Below are positions 1-7,358 of a stretch of 10,660 nt of DNA, one piece after another (position 1 is the stretch's first letter; every line of letters begins with the position of its first letter). A program made the position numbers and the translations under genes. Below the pieces are notes generated by a model, which worked only from the letters and a program-made list of their open reading frames with translations, was not told the origin of the DNA and did not search any database. The DNA is from Candidatus Daviesbacteria bacterium (GTDB lineage: Bacteria > Patescibacteriota > Microgenomatia > Daviesbacterales > UBA10151), in contig DOWS01000018.1 in assembly GCA_003519445.1 (NCBI GenBank), positions 1 to 10,660 of the forward strand, written 5' to 3'.

Positions 1-219
1 AGGAAAGTCCAGACAGCAAAGAGCAGGGTGTCCGCCGTAAGGCGAGACCGGGTAACCGAGAGTATAGAGCAACAGTGACGAACCGGGGTAAAGCTCGGAT
101 GAAACGTGGCAATCCTCCCCGCTGCAATCCTAGAACCGATCAGGCTGCTCGCCATATGATCGAAGTCAGGAGCATAGATAAATTATCATCTAAAACAGAA
201 TCTGGCTTACTAGCTTCCT
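1..219 (+). ncRNA. rnpB: RNase P RNA (rnpB), 5'-truncated by window edge
   Basis: This is the catalytic RNA of RNase P, which removes the 5' leader of pre-tRNAs. The window opens inside the conserved AGGAAAGTCC block (1-10), which in complete bacterial RNAs lies about 60 nt from the 5' end, so the first part is missing. Further hallmarks are AGCAGGGTG (22-30), GAGCAACAGTGACGAACCG (67-85), AGGCTGCTCG (141-150), AGATAAATTATCATCT (176-191) and the 3' block ACAGAATCTGGCTTAC (195-210). CCAGA (9-13) can pair with TCTGG (201-205), replacing the more usual CCGGG/CCCGG, which supports a real structured RNA. The P15-P17 region (about 125-145) is reduced to a short loop and shows no GGU. The 3' end is placed near 219 by analogy. 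No hairpin plus T-run terminator is seen after it. It converges on the AI-2E transporter gene with only a few nucleotides between them. Confidence 0.93.
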
Positions 220-224
220 AGGCA

Positions 225-1193
225 CTAAACTTTTCTCTCTTCAATAATTTCAGTTACTATGATTTGTACTACAACCGCCAAAGGCACTGCCAGCAGTGCT
301 CCTGCAAAACCTAAAAGCCTTGATCCTATGGCTATGGCCAAAATTACCATCAAAGGATTTAAACCCACTGCTCTTTTCATAACCTGTGGCACTATCAAGT
401 GATTTTCCAGCTGTTGTATGACAAAAAACATGGCTGCCACACCCAAAGCTAAAATTGGAGAAATTGTTGCCGCTATAATGATGGCGGGAATGGCCGAGAT
501 GATTGGCCCGATCACCGGCACCACTTCCAGAACTCCGGCAATAAGAGCCAGTGGCAAAGCATAAGGAATATTCAAAATCAAAAGTCCAATATATGAAAGC
601 AACCCAACAATCACGCTTAAAAAAAGCTGCCCTCGGAGCCAAGACCCTAATTTTTCCTCAATTGCTACAATAGATTTCTTTATTCTTTCTTCCTTTCCTA
701 CAAATAAAGAGGCTATGCGGGTTTCAAGTTTTTCCCGTTCCAGCAAAAGATAAAAAGTCAAAACCAGCAAAAAAATAATAGTTATTAGATTATCAAAAAC
801 AGCCAAGGTAATAGAAAAGACATTTTTTGAAAGATTTGTCAGCCCCGATTGAAAAACCGATTTATCAATATTAGTAATACTAAATATCTGTCCCGCAACA
901 GAAGGCAGAGTAACAATCAGCTTAGTGCTTTCTTCAATTAAGGGTTGTAGAATAGAGGCAACTAAAACTGTAAGCAAACCTATTATCACAATATAGGTAA
1001 TAGCAATACCCAATGCCTTAGGGAACTTTAACTTAACAAAAAATCCAACCAGAGGGGAAAGGGCTGACATTAAAATCACAGCCACAAAAAGAATTACCAA
1101 AAGATCCCTGATTAAATAAATCATCCAGAGAGAAAGTATCAATGAAACTATAAAAATAACTGTTCTATGCGAAATGTCAATTTTTTGAATCAT
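225..1193 (-). CDS. AI-2E family transporter (YtvI/PerM-like membrane protein)
   Basis: This polytopic inner-membrane protein of 322 aa belongs to the AI-2E transporter family, formerly UPF0118. Some members export autoinducer-2 and others act as Na+/H+ antiporters or have unknown roles, so the substrate here is not known. Two N-terminal membrane segments are followed by a polar middle region, roughly residues 85-190, as usual in the family. The C-terminal half carries the diagnostic run with GLNPLMVILAIAIGSRLLG followed by GALLAVPLAV. Length fits the family norm of about 330-370 aa. I chose the ATG at 1193 (MIQKIDISH), because the family alignment begins with the first hydrophobic segment just after it. 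A longer open frame up to 1274 lies entirely inside miaA. The start overlaps the miaA stop by 17 nt and has no clear Shine-Dalgarno, suggesting coupled translation as the last gene of the operon. Confidence 0.9.
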   Translation of the reverse strand: MIQKIDISHRTVIFIVSLILSLWMIYLIRDLLVILFVAVILMSALSPLVGFFVKLKFPKALGIAITYIVIIGLLTVLVASILQPLIEESTKLIVTLPSVAGQIFSITNIDKSVFQSGLTNLSKNVFSITLAVFDNLITIIFLLVLTFYLLLEREKLETRIASLFVGKEERIKKSIVAIEEKLGSWLRGQLFLSVIVGLLSYIGLLILNIPYALPLALIAGVLEVVPVIGPIISAIPAIIIAATISPILALGVAAMFFVIQQLENHLIVPQVMKRAVGLNPLMVILAIAIGSRLLGFAGALLAVPLAVVVQIIVTEIIEERKV

Positions 1194-2172
1194 CAGTATG
1201 ATAATACCATGCATTTGCCAATTTTTCCACATTACCGGGAAATTCTTTGGTAGTAATATCAAACCACTCCACATTTCTTTCCTGCCTGCCGGCAGGCAAG
1301 TCTTTCTTAAACCAGGTCAATTGGCGTCTAATATATCCGTGAATTTTACCCTGTAAAACTGAAGTTAAATTTTCTTTTTTGATTTTTCCCTGCCTGCCGA
1401 CAGGCAGGCCCTCCAAATAATCTGCTATTACTCCATACTCCAATCCCAAATCTCTCATCCGTTTCAAACTTAAGATCTTTGCTTCATCTATCATGCCCTG
1501 TTTTATTCTCGCTAAAACCCGCTCATCAGCCCGTTTGTATAAAATCTCCCTGGAAGCGCTAAGACCAATTTTTAACACATTAAACTTTCTGGCTAAACCA
1601 ATATGTTGTTTTCTTGTATTCATATATCCATACATAGTTGTTAGTTCGATATGACGGATTAACCTTCTTGGATTTTGCTTATCAGACTCATTTAAAGATT
1701 GCCACCTACCGTGGGAGAGTTCCTGTAATTTTTCCTGCAATTTGTTAAGAGAAAGTTTTTCTAATTTTTTTCTTAATTTTTTATCTATGGGAATTTCAAG
1801 ATTTGGTAACCCTCCAAGAAGCGCCTTTAAATATAATCCTGTCCCTCCTACTAAAATTGGCAGCTTTCCTCTTTTTGCAATATCTGAAATGATCCTATCC
1901 GCATCTTTTACATAATCTGCCACAGTGTATTGCCTTCTTGGGTCTGCCATATCATACATCCATATTCTGATTCCATCAACTTCCCAGCAATACTTTTGCT
2001 TTTTGACTTTTGACTTTTGACTTAGGTACTTTCCTGTTCCAATATCTAAACCTTTATAAATTTGCCTTGAATCAGCGGAAACTAACTCACCGTTAAATTT
2101 TCCGGCCAACATTAAACCCAGATCGGTTTTCCCGGTTGCAGTTGAGCCTAATATAACCAATAATTTCATCAT
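1177..2172 (-). CDS. miaA: tRNA dimethylallyltransferase MiaA with three repeat-derived insertions
   Basis: MiaA transfers a dimethylallyl group to N6 of A37 in tRNAs that read UNN codons, aiding decoding fidelity. The 331-aa protein shows the P-loop GSTATGKT (9-16), the substrate segment SADSRQIYKGLDIGTGK (32-48), LVGGTGLYL (107-115), NPRRLIRHIE (167-176) and the C-terminal RRQLTWFKK and VEWFD blocks. It is longer than typical MiaA (about 300-315 aa) because of three low-complexity insertions: SQKSKVKKQK (51-60) from a tandem heptamer, and LPVGRQG (256-262) and LPAGRQ (292-297) from two copies of one palindrome. The last falls between the normally contiguous TWF and VEWFD motifs. All keep the frame, and the P-loop and active-site motifs are intact, so the enzyme is probably functional. 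Two adjacent ATGs (2172, 2169) are possible starts, and no Shine-Dalgarno is seen. It lies 18 nt after the preceding gene and overlaps the next by 17 nt. Confidence 0.96.
   Translation of the reverse strand: MMKLLVILGSTATGKTDLGLMLAGKFNGELVSADSRQIYKGLDIGTGKYLSQKSKVKKQKYCWEVDGIRIWMYDMADPRRQYTVADYVKDADRIISDIAKRGKLPILVGGTGLYLKALLGGLPNLEIPIDKKLRKKLEKLSLNKLQEKLQELSHGRWQSLNESDKQNPRRLIRHIELTTMYGYMNTRKQHIGLARKFNVLKIGLSASREILYKRADERVLARIKQGMIDEAKILSLKRMRDLGLEYGVIADYLEGLPVGRQGKIKKENLTSVLQGKIHGYIRRQLTWFKKDLPAGRQERNVEWFDITTKEFPGNVEKLANAWYYHTDDSKN
1281..1300. repeat. Palindromic repeat copy A inside miaA
   Basis: The segment differs by one base (position 1299) from the perfect 20-bp palindrome CCTGCCTGCCGGCAGGCAGG. 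Its core 1283-1298 is an exact 16-bp palindrome. It is much more GC-rich than the surrounding gene and is read as LPAGRQ (MiaA residues 292-297), an insertion that splits a conserved motif. A second copy lies at 1389-1408. From memory, palindromes of this kind are scattered through many Patescibacteria genomes, but that was not checked here. Confidence 0.85.
1389..1408. repeat. Palindromic repeat copy B inside miaA
   Basis: This is the same 20-bp palindrome as at 1281-1300, again one substitution (position 1400, A for G) from the perfect form. The arms CCTGCCTG and CAGGCAGG are exact. It is read in the same frame and orientation as copy A and gives LPVGRQG (MiaA residues 256-262) between the conserved YLEG and the following helix. 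Confidence 0.85.
2001..2021. repeat. Tandem heptamer (TTTTGAC)x3 inside miaA
   Basis: There are three exact copies of TTTTGAC, with a degraded fourth copy (TTTTGCT) just before at 1994-2000. On the coding strand it is read as the lysine/serine-rich stretch SQKSKVKKQK (MiaA residues 51-60), placed between the conserved IGTGK motif and the next conserved tryptophan segment. Seven is not a multiple of three, but three copies (21 nt) preserve the frame. Confidence 0.85.
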
Positions 2173-2190
2173 ATGTATACCAATAAATCA

Positions 2191-3870
2191 TTATTCAATC
2201 TGATAGAGAACATAGTCTTCAAATACTAACTTGCGGTAGGTCAACCCTGACAAGATTTGCTCTGTAGCTTGAATAAATTCCTGTTGGCGTGGAACTGGCG
2301 CAACGACAATGAATCCCAAATTTAAATCATTAATAAATTGATTTTTTTCTTGTGTTGTAAAGTTTTTATCCGACCATGACCCGTCTCTACTTGTTAATGT
2401 AAATAAATCCGAAATGATTAGTTTATTCCTAAAATAATCATAAGTTGATTTGGGAATACGCGAGATATAACCTCCTACCCTAGGCTTTTTATAGATAGTT
2501 TGCCAAAACATTTCTTGCGCATGCAACCCTTCAATCACCCCATCATATCCAAAACTTCCTTTGCTTTCTGTTAAACCAGATGGCAACTCCAGAACCGTCT
2601 TATTATCCTGTTGCCCGGCAATGTAACTATATATCTGCGGTATGTGAACATTGATAAAGGGAAAGGAAGAAAACCTGTAATCACTAAACATGCTGACAGC
2701 GAATAAAAACACGCACATGATAGCAATAAACCTGTTGCGTTTGAAAATCAGGCTAATAAAAATAGCTGCAAGCAAAGCAATTAATAAATGCACTCCGGCG
2801 ACAAACCTCACCGGACAATCAATCAACCCAATAAATGGAAGTTTGGATAACCAATAGAAAGGAGTTTGAAAGTTGATACTAAGTCCCAATGTAAATAGTA
2901 AGATAACGAACAGCGTGATTACCAAAGAAATAACATACTTCTCTTTTCTATAGAAACTGAAGCATAAAAATACAGTAGCAACAAATATTATTCCCAAATA
3001 ATAAAAAGGTGTGTCACCGTTTGTTTTAAAATTAAAAAAAGAATAAGTTTTTTCAGAAGGAGGACTAATCAATCCTACCAAATCAGCTTTACAAATCTGC
3101 CCATAGTTACTACTGCTTCCATTAAAACTCTGGTAATCTTTAGAGGTTATTATTATTCCTAAAACTACCAGGCCCGGGATAAGAAAAAAGGATAAAAAAG
3201 ATTTTAAATAATGAGATCTAATAGATTTATTAAACAGTTTTTTTCTTACTTCATAATCGGATAAGATCAAGCTGATTAACAATATTGTTGAAAGTAAAAT
3301 AAGGAGAAAAAAGAAATAGTAATTTACAAAAAACAATATCCAACAAACCATAAAAAAAATTACCAGAGATTTCTTGAACCCATTAATAAATTTCAGTAAG
3401 AATAATACCCCAAGCGGCAGGAAAATTGACGCGATTAAATAATAATAATGTTGGGACAAAATAAAAGAACCTGCTGTTGGGCTAAACCCGTAAATGAAAC
3501 CACTTAACAAAGAAGCAGGAGTACTTTTTGTTATATATTTTGCCAAATAAAAAGCGGTGCATGCTGAAAATGTCAGCCCGAAAATAACAATTAAGTTAAG
3601 ATATAAAACCGGATGTTGTAAAAATGGTAAACCAATCAGAGAAATAAACGGTGAGTAATCATGAAAGAAAAGATTTGCGCCAATCGGGTAAAAAATAAGC
3701 TTACTAAAAAAGGGTTGCTGTAGATTGATAATTTGATACCAAAAAGAAAAATGATTCCACATATATGCAAAACCATCTAACCCGCCCCTGCCGATAAGAT
3801 ATTTGCCCAAAAAATTAACTAAGGGAAAGGTTGCAATAATTGAGCTGAAAAAATAAATCAAAAAAACCAT
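2191..3870 (-). CDS. Polytopic membrane protein, GT-C glycosyltransferase-like, with C-terminal soluble domain
   Basis: This protein of about 559 aa has roughly ten hydrophobic segments up to residue 395, then a soluble C-terminal region of about 160 aa. The layout resembles GT-C glycosyltransferases that use polyprenyl-phosphate sugars. The first extracytoplasmic loop holds LDGFAYMWNHFSFW with a candidate catalytic Asp (about residue 32), followed by YPIGANLFFHDYSP. Near residue 350 is IDCPVRFVAGVHL, similar to the P-x-R segment before a late membrane helix in such proteins. The soluble part includes VLELPSG, LHAQEMFWQTIYKKP and GGYISRIP. I do not recognise the exact family, and no acceptor can be named. 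The ATG at 3870 overlaps the upstream stop (TAATG) and has a GGG 7 nt before it. An ATG at 3882 would add four residues and lacks any such signal. It is probably co-transcribed with the preceding GT39-like gene and with miaA downstream. Confidence 0.75.
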   Translation of the reverse strand: MVFLIYFFSSIIATFPLVNFLGKYLIGRGGLDGFAYMWNHFSFWYQIINLQQPFFSKLIFYPIGANLFFHDYSPFISLIGLPFLQHPVLYLNLIVIFGLTFSACTAFYLAKYITKSTPASLLSGFIYGFSPTAGSFILSQHYYYLIASIFLPLGVLFLLKFINGFKKSLVIFFMVCWILFFVNYYFFFLLILLSTILLISLILSDYEVRKKLFNKSIRSHYLKSFLSFFLIPGLVVLGIIITSKDYQSFNGSSSNYGQICKADLVGLISPPSEKTYSFFNFKTNGDTPFYYLGIIFVATVFLCFSFYRKEKYVISLVITLFVILLFTLGLSINFQTPFYWLSKLPFIGLIDCPVRFVAGVHLLIALLAAIFISLIFKRNRFIAIMCVFLFAVSMFSDYRFSSFPFINVHIPQIYSYIAGQQDNKTVLELPSGLTESKGSFGYDGVIEGLHAQEMFWQTIYKKPRVGGYISRIPKSTYDYFRNKLIISDLFTLTSRDGSWSDKNFTTQEKNQFINDLNLGFIVVAPVPRQQEFIQATEQILSGLTYRKLVFEDYVLYQIE

Positions 3871-4991
3871 TATATTACCCATTTATTTAAAAAACTAATC
3901 ATGATTACCCCCCAAAGATTTACTAAAACGCTTAAAATAATCAGTAATTTTACCTGCCAGTTAAATCGGTTTATTATTCCACTTGCCATTAAAAGTAATA
4001 AAAAAGGCATGAAATCCAAGGCAAATCTATACCCGAACTGAGTTGACCCGTTGTTTCCGTGCAGCAACCCCGGCAGGGCAATAATTATTACAGCAATTAA
4101 AGAGGCCAGCGCTAATTTTGTTTTAAATTTAGCTTTGATGATTAATAAAAACGCGGGCGTTGTAAACCAAATTGCCATGATATATATGGAGGGAATTATA
4201 AATGGAGGGTTTTTGGAGAAAGCTGGTAATGAAGTAAAAACTTCTTTTAGATGAAGTGGCAAATAACGAATACTAAACAAGCCATACTTGTACCAGGGTT
4301 CGTTAAAAATTGGCAGCAAACTATACCCTACATCAAAGATAGTTCCGAAACGCAAATAATTATAAAACCCGTTAAATAAAATCCCCGGGCTAAGTCCTAA
4401 TAAAAACAAAAAAATATTTTTGATATTTAAAGTTTGGCGCAAATAAATAAAAACAAAGACTACTGATAAAATGGTAGGCAAACGAGCCAGATAAGCAGCT
4501 CCGATAAATAACCCTATTAGGAAAAGTCTTTGTTTGGTGACTATTTCCAAAAGAGCAAGCCATAAGAAAAATAAAGCAACAATGTGTGCAACATACCATG
4601 AAGAACCAACCTCGGCATGATACCACTGAATCGTCCCAAAAGCATATAACAAACTAATCCATAAAGAAATCGTACTGCTTTTGAATAATTTCAGAAGGAC
4701 AGTATAGGCTAACAAAACATTAACTGCTCCCAGCACTATTGACAATACCGGCTGATAAAAGCTAGTCCCAAATATGGCAACAAAAGGCATTAATAAAATT
4801 GCCGGCATCGGCGGATAAACTACAAAATAATGACCATTCCAAGATGCTAATTCCGTTAGGATATTCGGAATATATAAATGGCCGCGCAAAAAAGCATCGG
4901 CAAGATATACAAAATGATTCCACTGTGCCCCTTCACCCCGATTGGAAATCGAGTATACTAAAAGTGTAATGGCTAACAAAAAAATTGGCAT
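3870..4991 (-). CDS. GT39/ArnT-like polytopic membrane glycosyltransferase (putative)
   Basis: This 373-aa protein has about nine membrane segments. The N-terminal helix is followed by GEGAQWNHFVYLADAFLRGHLYI and later by HYFVVYPPMPAILLMPF. The pattern (short luminal loop, LADAFLRG, then a PP-containing segment before helix 3) is typical of PMT_2/GT39-type enzymes and related uncharacterised membrane proteins, which move sugars from polyprenyl phosphate carriers to outside acceptors. The usual first-loop acidic residue is not obvious (E20 or D32 are candidates), so activity is uncertain. The ATG at 4991 directly precedes the first membrane helix. AAGGAT ends 16 nt upstream, too far for a normal Shine-Dalgarno. 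The gene heads the minus-strand operon. Its first 23 nt overlap the start of the divergent Gpi18-like gene, so its promoter must lie inside that gene. Confidence 0.75.
   Translation of the reverse strand: MPIFLLAITLLVYSISNRGEGAQWNHFVYLADAFLRGHLYIPNILTELASWNGHYFVVYPPMPAILLMPFVAIFGTSFYQPVLSIVLGAVNVLLAYTVLLKLFKSSTISLWISLLYAFGTIQWYHAEVGSSWYVAHIVALFFLWLALLEIVTKQRLFLIGLFIGAAYLARLPTILSVVFVFIYLRQTLNIKNIFLFLLGLSPGILFNGFYNYLRFGTIFDVGYSLLPIFNEPWYKYGLFSIRYLPLHLKEVFTSLPAFSKNPPFIIPSIYIMAIWFTTPAFLLIIKAKFKTKLALASLIAVIIIALPGLLHGNNGSTQFGYRFALDFMPFLLLLMASGIINRFNWQVKLLIILSVLVNLWGVIMISFLNKWVI
4932..4959 (+). promoter_or_regulatory. Predicted promoter of the Gpi18-like gene, nearly leaderless
   Basis: TTCACC (4932-4937) serves as -35 (4 of 6 matches to TTGACA), with a 16-nt spacer and TATACT (4954-4959) as -10 (5 of 6). 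The expected +1 is about 4966-4969, while the ATG starts at 4969, so the transcript would have a leader of about 0-3 nt. The promoter lies inside the first codons of the opposite-strand gene. Confidence 0.5.
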
Positions 4992-6156
4992 TATTTTTTG
5001 GATATTAATCCTTGGAGTAATTATAAGGCTTATCTCGTCTTTTTTTCCAGCTTTTGAAGCTGACCAAAATGCTTTCAGGTTTTGGACCGATAGATTAGCA
5101 ACTCTTGGTCCGGCTCATTTCTATTCCTCTCAAGTATTTACCAATAATCCTCTTGGAATACTGTATTTCTTTTGGTTAATCGGTATAATTTCTCCAGATA
5201 ATATTGACCTGTTCCTGAAGCTTGCGGCCAATGTTTCTGATTTAGCAACAGGATTTTTGATATACAAAATAATTAAAGAAAAGTTAAATGCCAAGGCAGG
5301 GAATATAGCTGCTGCTTTGTATATTTTTAATCCCGGTCTTACCTTTAATTCTGCAATCTGGGGCCAATATGACAGCGTGGCAATTTTATTCTTAGTGTTA
5401 AGTATTTATTATTGTCTTATTAAAAAAAACTCAATTATTTGTTCAATATTTTTCTCTCTTGCCTGGATTATTAAACCTCAAGCGCTAGAATTAGCGCCGT
5501 TTTTGTTTTTCTTTTTTTTAAGAAACCTAAAACCAATTCAATGGCTATATTCTTTTTTAGCATTTATAATAACCACGGTTATAGTGTTCTTACCTTTTTT
5601 CCCAAATAACCCTTTTTACGGAATATACTCTGTGAATACAGGCTCAGTAAATTTATTCAGTTGTACTACATGTAACGCTTTTAATTTCTGGGGTATTTTT
5701 GGCAACTGGAAGTCAGATGCAGACTTATTCCTAAATATTCCTATCTTATATTTAAGTTTTATATTATTAGCAATATTTTTGCTGGTAATTCTTGTATTCA
5801 AAAAGGCAAGGGGGGATATTTTATATTTCACAATTTCAATATCAATGCTTTCATTTTTTATGCTGCTTACCAGAATGCATGAAAGATATATTGCTTACTT
5901 TTTCCCATTCTTACTTCTATCTGCTATACTTCTAAAATCTAGGATCATCATGGGCTTTTATATATTCTTCTCTTTGATTTTTTTAATAAATCTGTATATT
6001 CCTTATGCCTATTATAATAATGGCGCTAAAATAACAAACTTACCGGTAAACACCCTGTTTAGTAACTTTAGTAATTTTGCATTTATATCTTTCTTTGGAT
6101 TTATACTATTATTTATTTATTATCTTAGATATGTTAGAAAAAATCCTGTTACTTAA
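4969..6156 (+). CDS. Gpi18-like (COG5542-type) GT-C mannosyltransferase
   Basis: This 395-aa polytopic membrane protein has about ten hydrophobic segments. Its motifs match the Gpi18-related mannosyltransferase group: a first-loop acidic site EADQNAFRFWTDRLATLG (D32 likely catalytic), NPGLTFNSAIWGQYDS (121-136), WIIKPQALELAP (166-177) and TRMHERY (301-307), a signature usually followed by a proline-containing helix. Members of this group are thought to transfer hexoses from polyprenyl phosphates to lipid or polysaccharide acceptors outside the membrane. The exact sugar and acceptor are unknown here. C232 and C235 (SCTTC) sit in an outside loop and are unusual. The start is ATG 4969 (MANKKIGIIFW), just before helix 1 and after a good -10 box. 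An ATG at 4942 would lie upstream of that box. It overlaps the PMT gene by 26 nt, so the two are probably one operon. Confidence 0.82.
   Translation: MANKKIGIIFWILILGVIIRLISSFFPAFEADQNAFRFWTDRLATLGPAHFYSSQVFTNNPLGILYFFWLIGIISPDNIDLFLKLAANVSDLATGFLIYKIIKEKLNAKAGNIAAALYIFNPGLTFNSAIWGQYDSVAILFLVLSIYYCLIKKNSIICSIFFSLAWIIKPQALELAPFLFFFFLRNLKPIQWLYSFLAFIITTVIVFLPFFPNNPFYGIYSVNTGSVNLFSCTTCNAFNFWGIFGNWKSDADLFLNIPILYLSFILLAIFLLVILVFKKARGDILYFTISISMLSFFMLLTRMHERYIAYFFPFLLLSAILLKSRIIMGFYIFFSLIFLINLYIPYAYYNNGAKITNLPVNTLFSNFSNFAFISFFGFILLFIYYLRYVRKNPVT
5020..5025 (-). promoter_or_regulatory. Predicted -10 box for the minus-strand GT39-like operon
   Basis: On the minus strand these bases read TATAAT, an exact -10 consensus, 28 nt before the ATG at 4991. 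The predicted +1 is near 5013, giving a leader of about 22 nt. A -35 box is weak (TGGAAA at 5049-5044, 18-nt spacing). The box lies within the coding sequence of the divergent Gpi18-like gene. Confidence 0.4.
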
Positions 6157-7354
6157 AAATCCTAAATATATACTGCTATTAATTTTGTTGCTAACTGCTT
6201 TCTTGCGCTTATACCGCCTGGATTATCCAAATAAATATATATTTGATGAGGTCTATCACGGCTTTACTGCCACGGAATATCTCAAAGGGAGTAAAGAAGC
6301 TTGGGAATGGTGGACTAAAGCTCCTGAAGGGGTAGCATATGAATGGACTCATCCTCCTCTGGCAAAGGAAATAATGACTGCTTCGATGTTTATCACCCGC
6401 TCGCAAGATGCCTGGGCGTGGAGATTACCTGCGGCACTTTTAGGAATACTATCTGTTTTTGTAGTTTACAAATTGGGTCTAATTTTACTTAAAAACAATT
6501 CTTCAGCTCTTATAGCAACTTTTATATTTTCCATTGACGGCCTAAATTTTGTCCAATCGCGAATAGGAATGAATGATATATATCATGTCACTTTTTTCCT
6601 TTTAAGTTTATTAACTTTATTAAACAAAAGGGTTATTTTTTCTGCCATTCTTTTCGGTCTTGCCATATCCAGTAAGTGGGCTGCAATTTACGGACTGCTT
6701 TTTTTATTCATCCCATATCTACTTTTTAAACAACAATACCGAAAATTAACATTGTTTATTATAATCCCACCCTTAGTTTATCTTACCAGTTACATACCTT
6801 TCTTTTTACATGGACACGCCTTAGATCAATTTATTAAGCTGCAACAACAAATGTGGTGGTATCATACAGGGCTTAAGGCCGCTCATGATTATGCATCTCC
6901 CTGGTGGAGTTGGCCGCTAAATTTATATCCTGTCTGGTATTTTGTAGATTACCAAAAAGATAAAATTGCTAATATCTTTGCCTCTGGCAATCCTCCTGTT
7001 TTTTGGTTTGGCATAATTGCTCTAATTCTGACAGGGTGGGAAGCAGTTAAGAAAAGATCTTTTAATTTATTTTTGATTTTAATGGGATTTTTAGTTTTCT
7101 GGCTGCCCTGGGCAATTTCCCCCCGGATCATGTTTTTGTATCACTATTCCCCTTCCGTACCTTTTTTAACACTAGCCTTGGGACATCAACTGGGATCAAG
7201 ATTTGATAATAAAAGAAAAGGAATGGTTTTGCTTTTATTAAGCATTATGGTTGCAGGATTTATCCTGCTGTTTCCGTTCTTAACAGGTATGCACATTCCA
7301 TCATTTCTTGTCCATCTGTTTTTCCTGACAAATCTGACCAAAAACCCGTTTTAA
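6131..7354 (+). CDS. PMT-family dolichyl/polyprenyl-phosphate-mannose protein mannosyltransferase
   Basis: Protein O-mannosyltransferases move mannose from polyprenyl-phosphate-mannose to Ser/Thr of secreted proteins on the outer face of the membrane. The 407-aa protein has about 10-11 membrane segments and the key PMT motifs in order: YIFDEVYH with the catalytic acidic pair D39-E40, THPPLAK (73-79), SRIGMND (143-149), ISSKW (179-183), WWYHTGLKAAHDYASPWWSWP (near 242-262), and WAISPRIMFLYHYSPSVPF (327-345). Length is a little short of actinobacterial Pmt proteins (about 500 aa), and there is no MIR domain, as in other bacterial members. ATG 6131 is preferred because the known N-terminus starts right at helix 1. 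An ATG at 6077 lies deep inside the upstream gene. There is no visible Shine-Dalgarno, so coupling to the Gpi18-like gene is likely. Its stop is 4 nt from the yerC-like stop on the other strand. Confidence 0.93.
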   Translation: MLEKILLLKNPKYILLLILLLTAFLRLYRLDYPNKYIFDEVYHGFTATEYLKGSKEAWEWWTKAPEGVAYEWTHPPLAKEIMTASMFITRSQDAWAWRLPAALLGILSVFVVYKLGLILLKNNSSALIATFIFSIDGLNFVQSRIGMNDIYHVTFFLLSLLTLLNKRVIFSAILFGLAISSKWAAIYGLLFLFIPYLLFKQQYRKLTLFIIIPPLVYLTSYIPFFLHGHALDQFIKLQQQMWWYHTGLKAAHDYASPWWSWPLNLYPVWYFVDYQKDKIANIFASGNPPVFWFGIIALILTGWEAVKKRSFNLFLILMGFLVFWLPWAISPRIMFLYHYSPSVPFLTLALGHQLGSRFDNKRKGMVLLLLSIMVAGFILLFPFLTGMHIPSFLVHLFFLTNLTKNPF

Positions 7355-7358
7355 AAAA

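Noticed and set aside
250..642. Open frame of 130 codons on the minus strand
   Set aside because: It lies in another frame of the AI-2E transporter gene, has no family resemblance, and reads as typical out-of-frame sequence.
1194..1274. N-terminal extension of the AI-2E transporter to ATG 1274
   Set aside because: The extra 27 residues lie wholly inside miaA, show no family similarity, and precede the normal first membrane helix.
1618..1638. Similarity between TATCCATACA in miaA and the inverted repeat upstream of the yerC-like gene
   Set aside because: About 13 matching bases of AT-rich sequence. In miaA it is internal coding sequence (MYGYM) with imperfect arms, so shared origin or regulation is not supported.
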